NCBI GenBank assembly: GCA_015063245.1
Contig: SUSV01000002.1
Coordinates: forward strand, 62,001 to 126,000
Reading direction: 5' to 3'
DNA: 64,000 nucleotides
From: Thermoplasmata archaeon
Lineage (GTDB): Archaea; Thermoplasmatota; Thermoplasmata; Methanomassiliicoccales; Methanomethylophilaceae
Under the pieces are notes generated by a model. That model saw only the letters and a program-made list of their open reading frames with translations. It did not search any database and was not told the DNA's origin. A program made the translations under genes and the position numbers. This document shows, piece after piece, positions 43,323 to 51,440 of the stretch (positions within the stretch are counted from its first letter, which is position 1; each line of letters opens with the position of its first letter).

Positions 43323-44162
43323 TCAGATAAGCGGATAGGGGGGCTGCTCGGGTGTCGAGGGGTCGAACGGTTCCTTTCCAAGCTCCTTCAGCTTGTCTGT
43401 TATGAGCTCCTTTCCGAAATCGGTTATCCCGTACACCGGGACCTTGTTGCCTGCGGCCAGATACTTCTCGGGATTCCTGTGGTAGACCTCCCTGACGTAT
43501 TTGGATGCGCAGGCGGTGATGATATCGAAGAGCTCGAAGGCATCCTCGGCGTCCTTCTCCGACATGCCCGAAGTGTGAACCCCTATGATGGTCAGGTCCG
43601 TGCCGAACATGTCGCGCATCATCCAGGCATCCTGAACGGATGTGGTGGTGACGGCTATCTTGTGAAGTCCCTTGTCGTATGCTTTGCAGACGCCCTCGAT
43701 CATATCGATCTTCGCGGTATCCGGGTCCACGACGTTCTCGGGGCCGATGGCTTCGATGACCTTGGGGATGGGCTCGGTCTCGCATATACCCGAGATCCTT
43801 CCGCCCATTCCCTGCACGATGGATGGTTTCCTTATGACCGCGGTACCGCAACCATCGGCTGCGATGACAGCGGCCTCGATCTTCTGATTCTTCAGCGCGA
43901 GACAGAGCAGTTCTGAGATTCCGAAGGAGAGGAAATTGTCCATCTCGGTCTGCCTGTTCTCACAGCACATACCGAATTTGTTCATACGGAATTCCATGTT
44001 CTCCTTGACGAACTCCTTGTTCAGTTCTTTCACACCGTGAGTCTTCTCGAACAGCGGGCAGTACTTCACCTTGGGTTCGGTGACCTCCACAACCTTGCCG
44101 TCCTCTATGGTCACACGGCTGAGGCCCAGACACTCCATCACGTGCTTGGACATCTTTATCAC
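43323..44162 (-). CDS. Methanogenesis marker protein 8 (DUF2099)
   Basis: 'KYCPLFEKTHGVKELNKEFVKENMEFRMNKFGMC...AADGCGTAVIRKPSIVQGMGGRISGICET'. Confidence 0.9.
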   Translation of the reverse strand: MIKMSKHVMECLGLSRVTIEDGKVVEVTEPKVKYCPLFEKTHGVKELNKEFVKENMEFRMNKFGMCCENRQTEMDNFLSFGISELLCLALKNQKIEAAVIAADGCGTAVIRKPSIVQGMGGRISGICETEPIPKVIEAIGPENVVDPDTAKIDMIEGVCKAYDKGLHKIAVTTTSVQDAWMMRDMFGTDLTIIGVHTSGMSEKDAEDAFELFDIITACASKYVREVYHRNPEKYLAAGNKVPVYGITDFGKELITDKLKELGKEPFDPSTPEQPPYPLI

Positions 44163-44638
44163 TCGATGACTTCGACCGAGACCAGCTTCACGTCCTCGAG
44201 GGGCCTGTCGCTCCTGTCGGTCCTGACCTTGCTGATCTTGTCTGCGACGTCCATTCCCTCGAGGACGGTTCCGAACACCGGGTGTGCGTAGGGTGTTCTG
44301 GGATCCTCCTTGTCGAGATATGTGTTGTCGACCACATTGATGAAGAACTGGCTGCCTCCAGAGTGAGGCCTTCCGGTGTTCGCCATTGAGATTGTTCCCC
44401 TGATGTTGGAGTGGCCCTTTCCGAACTCGTCCTCGATGGTGTATCCGGGTCCGCCCATTCCGGTCCCCTGGGGGTCTCCTCCCTGGATCATGAAGTCCTC
44501 GATGACCCTGTGGAAGATGGTCCCGTTGTAGAATCCTTCCTTTGCCAGCTTGATGAAGTTGCCTGTTGTGATAGGCATGTCATCGTGCATCTTGATCTTG
44601 ATGTCGCCCATTGAAGTGTGCATAATCACGTCTGTCAT
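44159..44638 (-). CDS. ppi: Cyclophilin-type peptidyl-prolyl cis-trans isomerase
   Basis: VIMHTSMGDIKIKM, 'GTIFHRVIEDFMIQGGDPQGTGMGGPGY', 'GGSQFFINV'. Confidence 0.96.
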   Translation of the reverse strand: MTDVIMHTSMGDIKIKMHDDMPITTGNFIKLAKEGFYNGTIFHRVIEDFMIQGGDPQGTGMGGPGYTIEDEFGKGHSNIRGTISMANTGRPHSGGSQFFINVVDNTYLDKEDPRTPYAHPVFGTVLEGMDVADKISKVRTDRSDRPLEDVKLVSVEVIE

Positions 44639-44754
44639 GTTCGGTGCATTGTATCCGGTAGAAATAAGATTGGCGCTAAGTTTCGGAGGATTGCTGAAGC
44701 CTCTGCAGATCTGTGTACCCAAAGATTATGTGACGGCTAGCAGTTCATGGTATC

Positions 44755-45384
44755 ATGAAGGTAATGCTCATCAACGGAAGCCCCCATGAGAAGGGGTGCA
44801 CGTATACAGCACTGAAGGAGGTCGCGGACACTCTCGAGGAGAACGGTGTCTCGGCTGAGATCCATTGGATCGGAAAAGGGGACATAGTCGGATGCAAGGC
44901 ATGCGGATACTGTGCCAAGAACGGATGCTGCGTCACGAACGACGATGTCAACGTGGTTTCCAAAAGGGTCGATGAGTTCGACGGGTTCATCTTCGGAGCA
45001 CCGGTCTATTACTCCGGCCCGGCAGGGCAGATGAACGCATGGATGGACCGTTTCTTCTACGTGAACGCAAAGAGGCTCAAGGGGAAGACGGCATCATCGG
45101 TAGTCAATGCCCGCAGGGGAGGGAACTCGGCATCCTTCGAGAGGCTCAATCAGTATTACCTGATCTGCGGAATGGTCGTTCCCGGTTCACAGTACTGGAA
45201 CATGACCCACGGATCCAATCCTGACGATGTCAGGAAGGACAAGGAGGGGCTCCAGACCATGAGGACTCTCGGCAGGAACACAGCATGGATCCTCAAGTGC
45301 ATCGAGGCAGGAAGGAAGGCTGGGGTCGAGTTCCCCGTTCCCGAGCAGACGGTGCGCACCAACTTCATCATGCCCAAGGAATAA
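44755..45384 (+). CDS. NADPH-dependent FMN reductase / flavodoxin-like protein
   Basis: MKVMLINGSPHEKGCTYTALKEV, 'GCKACGYCAKNGCCVTNDD', 'APVYYSGPAGQMNAWMDRFFY'. Confidence 0.93.
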   Translation: MKVMLINGSPHEKGCTYTALKEVADTLEENGVSAEIHWIGKGDIVGCKACGYCAKNGCCVTNDDVNVVSKRVDEFDGFIFGAPVYYSGPAGQMNAWMDRFFYVNAKRLKGKTASSVVNARRGGNSASFERLNQYYLICGMVVPGSQYWNMTHGSNPDDVRKDKEGLQTMRTLGRNTAWILKCIEAGRKAGVEFPVPEQTVRTNFIMPKE

Positions 45385-45419
45385 ACATCAGACGGGGGGC
45401 ACACCCCCCATCATTGTCG

Positions 45420-45974
45420 TCAGGATGCCGCAGACGGTTCCTCTGAGCTATCGCCCTCATCGCTGTACAGATCAGTACCGATGAACGGGCCTATGAAATC
45501 ATAGTCATGACTCTTGATCGAACCTTTCCTTTTCTCCTTCGAGAACCAATCCAGATGATCGTTCTTCCTGTAGAATCCGATGTTGATGTGCAGGATCAGG
45601 CCTATCTCCACCATGGTGTGCACGACATCCTTGACCGCGGAGTTTGGGAGGTTGTTCCCTATCTGGGGGATGTACACACTGCTGAACCAGGATATATGGT
45701 ACAGTCTTCCGGACTCCATGTTGGATGCGAGCAGCATCATCATCGAATTCCTGATGGAGTCCGAGTCGGTCACAGAGACGGGAATCATGTACACGTCCGT
45801 GAATATCTTGACAACCGATCCCCTGTCACGAAGTTTCGCCAGCGAAGATACTATCGTACTTCTGTTAGTGATCCTGTATCCGTCATTGCCCATGAGCTCC
45901 AGTATCTCGTCAAGAAGGTATAGTCTGCCTGGCCTCATGACCTTCAATACAGCGTTCATCGACATTTCTACCAC
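45420..45974 (-). CDS. Hypothetical protein with possible winged-helix fold
   Basis: 'LYLLDEILELMGNDGYRITNRSTIVSSLAKLRDRGSVVKI' helix-turn-helix-like. Confidence 0.5.
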   Translation of the reverse strand: MVEMSMNAVLKVMRPGRLYLLDEILELMGNDGYRITNRSTIVSSLAKLRDRGSVVKIFTDVYMIPVSVTDSDSIRNSMMMLLASNMESGRLYHISWFSSVYIPQIGNNLPNSAVKDVVHTMVEIGLILHINIGFYRKNDHLDWFSKEKRKGSIKSHDYDFIGPFIGTDLYSDEGDSSEEPSAAS

Positions 45975-46271
45975 ACTCTTAATTCATATGTTTTAGAGGG
46001 TAATAAGAACCTATCTGAAAAAACGGCCGATATTAGTTTTGAATATTTGACAGTTCAATATCTAACACTATTTTATTTAGGCCAGAACCGTCTTGTTCAA
46101 GGGGCGATGTGCCTGTTTTATAATCTCTCGTGAAGATATTTACTGTTATCATTGAAAAATGGTAAGAAAAACGAGGTACCGACTCGATTTTTAGGATAAT
46201 AGTATGTATCGCCATAATGGATTTCAAAGAATCCGTTTTTCAGATAAAGACGGAGGGTCGCCCCTCCTGTT

Positions 46272-46661
46272 TCACATTCCGAAGAAACTCTTGACCTTGG
46301 GCCTGAAGAGGTACCAAAGGACGATACAAGCCATGATGGTGGGCAAGATTCCGCCGAATCCGGTCTGGAATATGGATACGATACCAAATATCGCTCCCAA
46401 TGCTGAGAATATCACTCCGAGGATCCACATGATCTTCCAACCATTCCAGAATCCTCCTGCTATGACCACCATTATGAGTCCATAGATGAGGGCGACAGCC
46501 CCTCCGATCGTTCCGAGGTCTGAGGCGCCATCCTCAAGGTCTTCGGCCGTTACTGCCCCGGTTATGAGAGCGGCTCCTCCGATGATGCACAGTACTCCCA
46601 CGAGGAAGTACAGCAGGGCAAGGAGCGTGATCAGAATCGGGCGCGATTTGCCTGATGCCAT
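46272..46661 (-). CDS. Small four-TM membrane protein
   Basis: Four hydrophobic segments, short cytoplasmic end. Confidence 0.7.
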   Translation of the reverse strand: MASGKSRPILITLLALLYFLVGVLCIIGGAALITGAVTAEDLEDGASDLGTIGGAVALIYGLIMVVIAGGFWNGWKIMWILGVIFSALGAIFGIVSIFQTGFGGILPTIMACIVLWYLFRPKVKSFFGM

Positions 46662-46768
46662 GATTCTCTGATGTATGTCACTGATAAAAACAGTTTCTCG
46701 GGCCAGATGTGAAAGGAGGGGTGGGTTAGGGGGATGCAGGATAATCGGTATGGTACAATCGTTCCAAT

Positions 46769-46807
46769 TAATAGTAATACAAATTACGGTAATTTTAATT
46801 ACTATTA
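46769..46807. promoter_or_regulatory. Nested palindromic operator-like site upstream of the second DUF234 ATPase
   Basis: TAATAGTAAT (46769-46778)...ATTACTATTA (46798-46807), perfect 10-bp arms, with internal palindrome AATTAC-G-GTAATT. Confidence 0.65.
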
Positions 46808-46823
46808 TGTTCTTCAGATCATC

Positions 46824-48131
46824 ATGAGATTCTACGGTCGCGAGGAGGAACTCCGTGTTTTGGAGAATATAAGAGAGATATCAGAGAATTCCAGCAGATT
46901 CACCGTCATCCTTGGAAGGCGCCGTATCGGAAAGACTGCGTTGGCATTGAGGTCCGTCGAGGGCCATCCTTTCGTCTATCTTTTCGTGACGCGTGTGAAC
47001 GAGTCTGTCCTCTGCCACAATATGCAAAATACGTTGCAGGAATCAGGGATAGACCTCACAGGAGAGATCTCAAGGTTCCGTGATATCCTCAAGGCAGTGA
47101 TGATTCACTCAAGGGAGCATCCGATCACGATGATCATTGATGAGTTCCAGGACTTTTCTTATGTCAATCCATCGATCTATTCGGATATCCAGGAGATTTG
47201 GGACCTATACAAGGACACGTCCAGATTGAATCTCATAGTCAGCGGATCGGTGCATACCATGATGACGCGTCTGTTCGAAGATGAGAAGCAGCCGTTATTC
47301 AACCGTCCGACATCCAAGATATCTCTTCAGCCGTTTCCGATAAGTCTTATGAAGGACATTCTGAAGGACCACAATCCCGATTATACGAACAAGGACCTCC
47401 TCACTATGTATATGCTCACAGGCGGGACGCCTTTGTACATCGAGGTGCTGATGGATGGCGGTGCCCTTGATTCCGATGGCATGATCGACAAGGTCGCATC
47501 ATTCGATTCGATCTTCCTGAGGGATGGAAAGGATCTATTGGTAACAGAGTTCGGCAAAGACTACAGGACATATTTCTCCATACTGCAGCTGATATCCTCC
47601 GGGAAGGAACGCCGTTCGGAGATCGAGGACGTTCTTCGGATGGAATCTGGACCGTATCTGGACCGTTTGAAGAGAGAGTATAGGTTCGTCGATACTGTGG
47701 CTCCGATATTCTCGGACCATGACACCAAGAACACGCGTTGGAGGATCACTGATATGTATCTTCGTTTCTATTTCAGGATGATCCTCCCCGTATCCGACTA
47801 TCTGGAATCTGGGAGGTATGACCTGTTGCGCAGATCCATACTCAGCGCGATACCTAATTACGAGGGCAAGGTTCTGGAAGAGTATTTCACGAGGCGGATA
47901 AAGGAGGAGGACACCTACACCAGGATAGGCGGGTTCTGGAACCGCAAGGGGGACATCGAGATAGACATAGTTGTCGTAGACGACATCGAGAAGACGGCCA
48001 GGGTCATTGAGGTCAAGAGGAATCCCGATAAGCTGGATGAAGGTATACTGAGGATGAAGGCAGAGTATCTGAAAGACGGCCTGAAAGGATACCAAGTGGT
48101 CTATCAGGGGCTCTCTGTCAACGACATGTGA
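46824..48131 (+). CDS. Archaeal AAA ATPase with DUF234-type domain
   Basis: MRFYGREEELRVLENI...ILGRRRIGKTALAL Walker A, 'TMIIDEFQDFSY', C-terminal 'IEIDIVVVDDIEKTARVIEVKRN'. Confidence 0.92.
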   Translation: MRFYGREEELRVLENIREISENSSRFTVILGRRRIGKTALALRSVEGHPFVYLFVTRVNESVLCHNMQNTLQESGIDLTGEISRFRDILKAVMIHSREHPITMIIDEFQDFSYVNPSIYSDIQEIWDLYKDTSRLNLIVSGSVHTMMTRLFEDEKQPLFNRPTSKISLQPFPISLMKDILKDHNPDYTNKDLLTMYMLTGGTPLYIEVLMDGGALDSDGMIDKVASFDSIFLRDGKDLLVTEFGKDYRTYFSILQLISSGKERRSEIEDVLRMESGPYLDRLKREYRFVDTVAPIFSDHDTKNTRWRITDMYLRFYFRMILPVSDYLESGRYDLLRRSILSAIPNYEGKVLEEYFTRRIKEEDTYTRIGGFWNRKGDIEIDIVVVDDIEKTARVIEVKRNPDKLDEGILRMKAEYLKDGLKGYQVVYQGLSVNDM

Positions 48132-48261
48132 TCCTTATTCGAAAACAGGCGGTTATCGGAGCCGTCGAGAGCATGCTAGCTGAGCATTCGAGAACCGTAT
48201 ATCAGCAAATCAGTCCATGATCTACAGTTGCGAATGATGTTAGCATAGGTTATGTCGATAG

Positions 48262-48306
48262 GTTGTATTTTTGTCATATTAAGGGTTAGAAATAGTTGTA
48301 TTTTTG
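48262..48306. repeat. 12-bp perfect direct repeat (GTTGTATTTTTG) with 33-bp period
   Basis: GTTGTATTTTTG at 48262-48273 and 48295-48306, in the non-coding gap before the Rep module. Confidence 0.75.
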
Positions 48307-48670
48307 ACAGTATCCACATATCCAGATTATTAGATGATATGCGTACCGTAAGATGAGAGATAGGATCAAAAATTCTATGCTGAGGATGATAGGAGGGCCT
48401 TGATCATAGACTGTGTTCGTCATTGCGGCAGATTCATCCATCAAGGACTCAAAATGAGAAGTGGTGGGCCCTACCGAAACCAAATCCCACTGAGCCAGAT
48501 CACAGAAAAATATTCTATAAAGGGTCGAATTTCTGGCGATAAAAATGCCGTGGGGAACACAGAGGGAAGAATTCCTCGTAGCGTGGGTCCGATTTTAAGC
48601 GCTCGATCTGAGAACAACGACGGCCGTACAGCCGTTCCCTCAACATTGCACTCAGAGCGAGGTAATCAAT

Positions 48671-49015
48671 ATGAAAGCGAAAGCTAGGAATGGGCCCTAC
48701 AAGGCCGGGAGCAGCAGGAAGAACAAGAGGACCAAGGTCAGGAATCTTGTGTCCTTCGAGAAGGGGAACATCAGGATATTCCTCAGACAGATAACGCCAT
48801 TCGACGAGGTTTCTGAGGAGTACGTCCAGCCCTTCCTAAGGTTGGTCTCTTTGGTTGACGGCAAGTATGCGAGGATTCCGTTGGACAAGGAGATTCTGAT
48901 CGAGTTGGGAGGATTCCTTCAATCAATCGGTTCCGGACTGTCGATGAAGGAGGATTCAGGATTGGAGTACTCAGCCCCTTTGAAACCGGAAGCTATCCAG
49001 GAGGCGAGTGAATGA
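48671..49015 (+). CDS. Small hypothetical protein A of the Rep module
   Basis: Good RBS (GAGGTAAT); 'PFLRLVSLVDGKYARIPLDKEILIELGGFLQSIGSGL' aligns by eye with the next ORF. Confidence 0.7.
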   Translation: MKAKARNGPYKAGSSRKNKRTKVRNLVSFEKGNIRIFLRQITPFDEVSEEYVQPFLRLVSLVDGKYARIPLDKEILIELGGFLQSIGSGLSMKEDSGLEYSAPLKPEAIQEASE

Positions 49016-49386
49016 GCTCAGAAGAGGAATTCATCCAGGAAGCTCAGGAGAAGCTTGGGGTCCCACAGCCGGTATCGAAACCTCCCATGAGGCTGCCGTT
49101 GAACAAGTTTCATTACGGCCGTCTCTTCGCCAATTTCACATTGGTGGCAGACTATGACATCAAGAATCAGGAGTACAACCCTCCGGAGCCCAGACTGAAC
49201 ATATCTATGGGGGAGAAGCGCATTTGGCTTCCCACAGATCCGGAGGTCATCAGGCTTTTGGGCGAGTACTTCATCACAGTCGGAAAGACGATGGAGGATC
49301 TCAAGTTCCCTACCAAGGAAGTCGATATCGAGGAGATCAGGAGGATCCTGATGTCATGCGGGTGTGTGGTGAAGGATGGGAATTAA
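49012..49386 (+). CDS. Small hypothetical protein B of the Rep module (probable paralog of A)
   Basis: 4-bp overlap with A; 'PRLNISMGEKRIWLPTDPEVIRLLGEYFITVGKTM'. Confidence 0.7.
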   Translation: MSSEEEFIQEAQEKLGVPQPVSKPPMRLPLNKFHYGRLFANFTLVADYDIKNQEYNPPEPRLNISMGEKRIWLPTDPEVIRLLGEYFITVGKTMEDLKFPTKEVDIEEIRRILMSCGCVVKDGN

Positions 49387-49735
49387 GAGATGCTGCCTGA
49401 CCTGCGCATACTTCCCAGGATTCAACGAGGAGCATGAGCTGGATGCTGCTTGTAAGGATTACAGGCCCCTCGATATCGACAAGATCGATGAGATGACCAG
49501 GGACGAGATCCTTACCAAGCTGTATGGGGTCGAATATCTTCGTAACTATTACGAGGAGGATGAGTTCGATGAACTCTATGGTTGGAAGGTCGAAATGGAG
49601 GAATCTTCATCCAGGACTGGATCCAGATGCCCTGAGGAATACGGACCTCAGACCGTCAATGAAACGCCTTACGTTGACAAGAACGGACTTCGCGTATGCG
49701 AGTTCCTCTTGGACGGTCAGAGCGGGGAGCTCTGA
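49376..49735 (+). CDS. Cys-containing small hypothetical protein of the Rep module
   Basis: MGIKRCCLTCAYFPGFNEEHELDAACKDY; 11-bp overlap with the previous gene. Confidence 0.65.
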   Translation: MGIKRCCLTCAYFPGFNEEHELDAACKDYRPLDIDKIDEMTRDEILTKLYGVEYLRNYYEEDEFDELYGWKVEMEESSSRTGSRCPEEYGPQTVNETPYVDKNGLRVCEFLLDGQSGEL

Positions 49736-49738
49736 ATA

Positions 49739-51127
49739 ATGGACATCCAGGATCTGTTGGATCAAGGATACACTGGGAACATGGATGTGGGGGAGCTGGA
49801 ATCGAGGATCAAAGAGACCTTCGAACATCCAGTCATCCCTTACATCAAGAAACTCCCTTTCGAGGATACTTTCTACAATCCTGACGACACGCCTTTATCG
49901 GAATTCAACGAGCTCCTGTCATGGGTGCCTCCGGGCCATGATCTGGAGCGTCCGATAAGGAATCATTGCGGACCTCTGAGGGTGAAGGGCTCCACAGGTA
50001 ACAACGGCCGTGTGTTCACTGCATGTTCCAATGACGCGGACCATTACATCAGGGGAAAGTGCAACCATTGCTGGTCATGCAAATGCCCGGTGTGTCTGAA
50101 CGATACATGCATGAGACAGGGGACAAAGGCGGAGATGAGATTCGTTGCTTACCGCCTACTATGTGAGAAGCAGGGGATCGATCCGGGACCGCTAGGTCAT
50201 TGGGTGTTGTCCCCTGACCAGGATCTGATCAAGAGGAAGATGCAGTCCCATGAGGACTTCACCAAGTTCCGCAGGAAGATGCAGAAGGATCTCGTCAAGG
50301 TCGGAGCGAAGGGCGGTATCCTGATATTCCATCCTTGGAGGATGAAGGATGATCTTTGGGAGGTCGGACCGCACTTCCATGGTTTTATCCACGGATTCCT
50401 CGATACGGAGAGGTTCCTGGATTCTCATGAAGGCTATGTCATCAAGAAGGTCCACTCGAAGGTCAAGATAGAGTCCATCCGTTTGTCGATGGCCTATCTT
50501 TACACCCATGAGGGGATCGGCCTTTACGAGAGGCAGCCTACAACGGATGATTACATCAGGAAGATCGTGAACTACTACCTTCCCGGATTGCAGACTCCGG
50601 AGCGTCAGGACGATGGTTCGATGGTTATCAGGAACAGATACACTGATGAGGATTATGCCGATCAAGTACTCGGGAAAGGGAGGATGGTCGGAGAGGGAAT
50701 CATCGACTGGTTCGGTATGATCAAGGACTCTCATTTCTCCCAGGTACGTAACAACTATTTTGGCGATATGGCCAACAACATCCTCAAGAAGGTCTGTGTC
50801 GAGAACTATCGTGAGACCAGGACCTGTACCCATTGCGGGGCCGAGCTGAGGACGTATGCAGGCCTGTGCGATCAATGTGGAGAGCAATCTTCACACATTT
50901 TCGAGAACAATGTGAGGGTGTTCGCGAAGGATGCGGATTATGTGAAGGAGCTCGTTCCAGAGATCAAGTCAGGTCTGTCGGATTCGGGTATGAGATGGGG
51001 CGATCTCACACCGAAAGTTGCCATGATCGTTTCCGATAAGGAGGTCATGGACAACATAGCCGCTTCCAGACCTGAGAATGCTCTTAAGGCCTATTCTTCA
51101 GGCCCCATAGTTCGTCATCTCTGTTGA
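49739..51127 (+). CDS. HUH-superfamily rolling-circle replication initiator (Rep)-like protein
   Basis: 'GGILIFHPWRMKDDLWEVGPHFHGFIHGF' (HUH motif HFH), 'SMAYLYTHEGIG' candidate Tyr motif, N-terminal 'CNHCWSCKCPVC' and C-terminal 'CTHCGAELRTYAGLCDQCG' zinc fingers. Confidence 0.8.
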   Translation: MDIQDLLDQGYTGNMDVGELESRIKETFEHPVIPYIKKLPFEDTFYNPDDTPLSEFNELLSWVPPGHDLERPIRNHCGPLRVKGSTGNNGRVFTACSNDADHYIRGKCNHCWSCKCPVCLNDTCMRQGTKAEMRFVAYRLLCEKQGIDPGPLGHWVLSPDQDLIKRKMQSHEDFTKFRRKMQKDLVKVGAKGGILIFHPWRMKDDLWEVGPHFHGFIHGFLDTERFLDSHEGYVIKKVHSKVKIESIRLSMAYLYTHEGIGLYERQPTTDDYIRKIVNYYLPGLQTPERQDDGSMVIRNRYTDEDYADQVLGKGRMVGEGIIDWFGMIKDSHFSQVRNNYFGDMANNILKKVCVENYRETRTCTHCGAELRTYAGLCDQCGEQSSHIFENNVRVFAKDADYVKELVPEIKSGLSDSGMRWGDLTPKVAMIVSDKEVMDNIAASRPENALKAYSSGPIVRHLC

Positions 51128-51153
51128 TAGGAACCTGGTAGGGATATCCTAAC

Positions 51154-51283
51154 AGGTGTCGCCCGACGGACGCGCGAGCGGATGTCGCGCATCCGAGCAA
51201 ACCTTAGTGCAGCGAGGATGCGGGCGACCTATGGGCCAGGCGGCCATGCGCGTCGGACCACGGTCCAGCGCTGGCCGCCGGGC
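51154..51283. other. GC-rich multi-hairpin element (candidate replication origin or structured RNA)
   Basis: Closing stem GTCGCCCG (51158-51165)/CGGGCGAC (51221-51228), inner hairpin CGGATG-TCGCG-CATCCG (51179-51195), then long hairpin GGCGGCCA (51239-51246)...TGGCCGCC (51272-51279) with nested GCGC/GCGC and GGAC-CACG-GTCC. Confidence 0.7.
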
Positions 51284-51440
51284 ACATTGACATCATTCCA
51301 ACCCGTTGTGCGTTTCCTGCCATATATGTACCGTGCTGAACGGTACAGACATGGATGATTAAATCATGGACTGATCATGCACCTCGTTTACATCAAACAT
51401 CAAGAAAAGGTTATACGGGCTATCCAGGATAACCAACTCG

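Noticed and set aside
51154-51283. RNase P RNA or SRP RNA
   Set aside because: The GC-rich element lacks the conserved RNase P core (GAGGAAAGUCC-like) and the SRP helix 8 motif, so no known family is assigned
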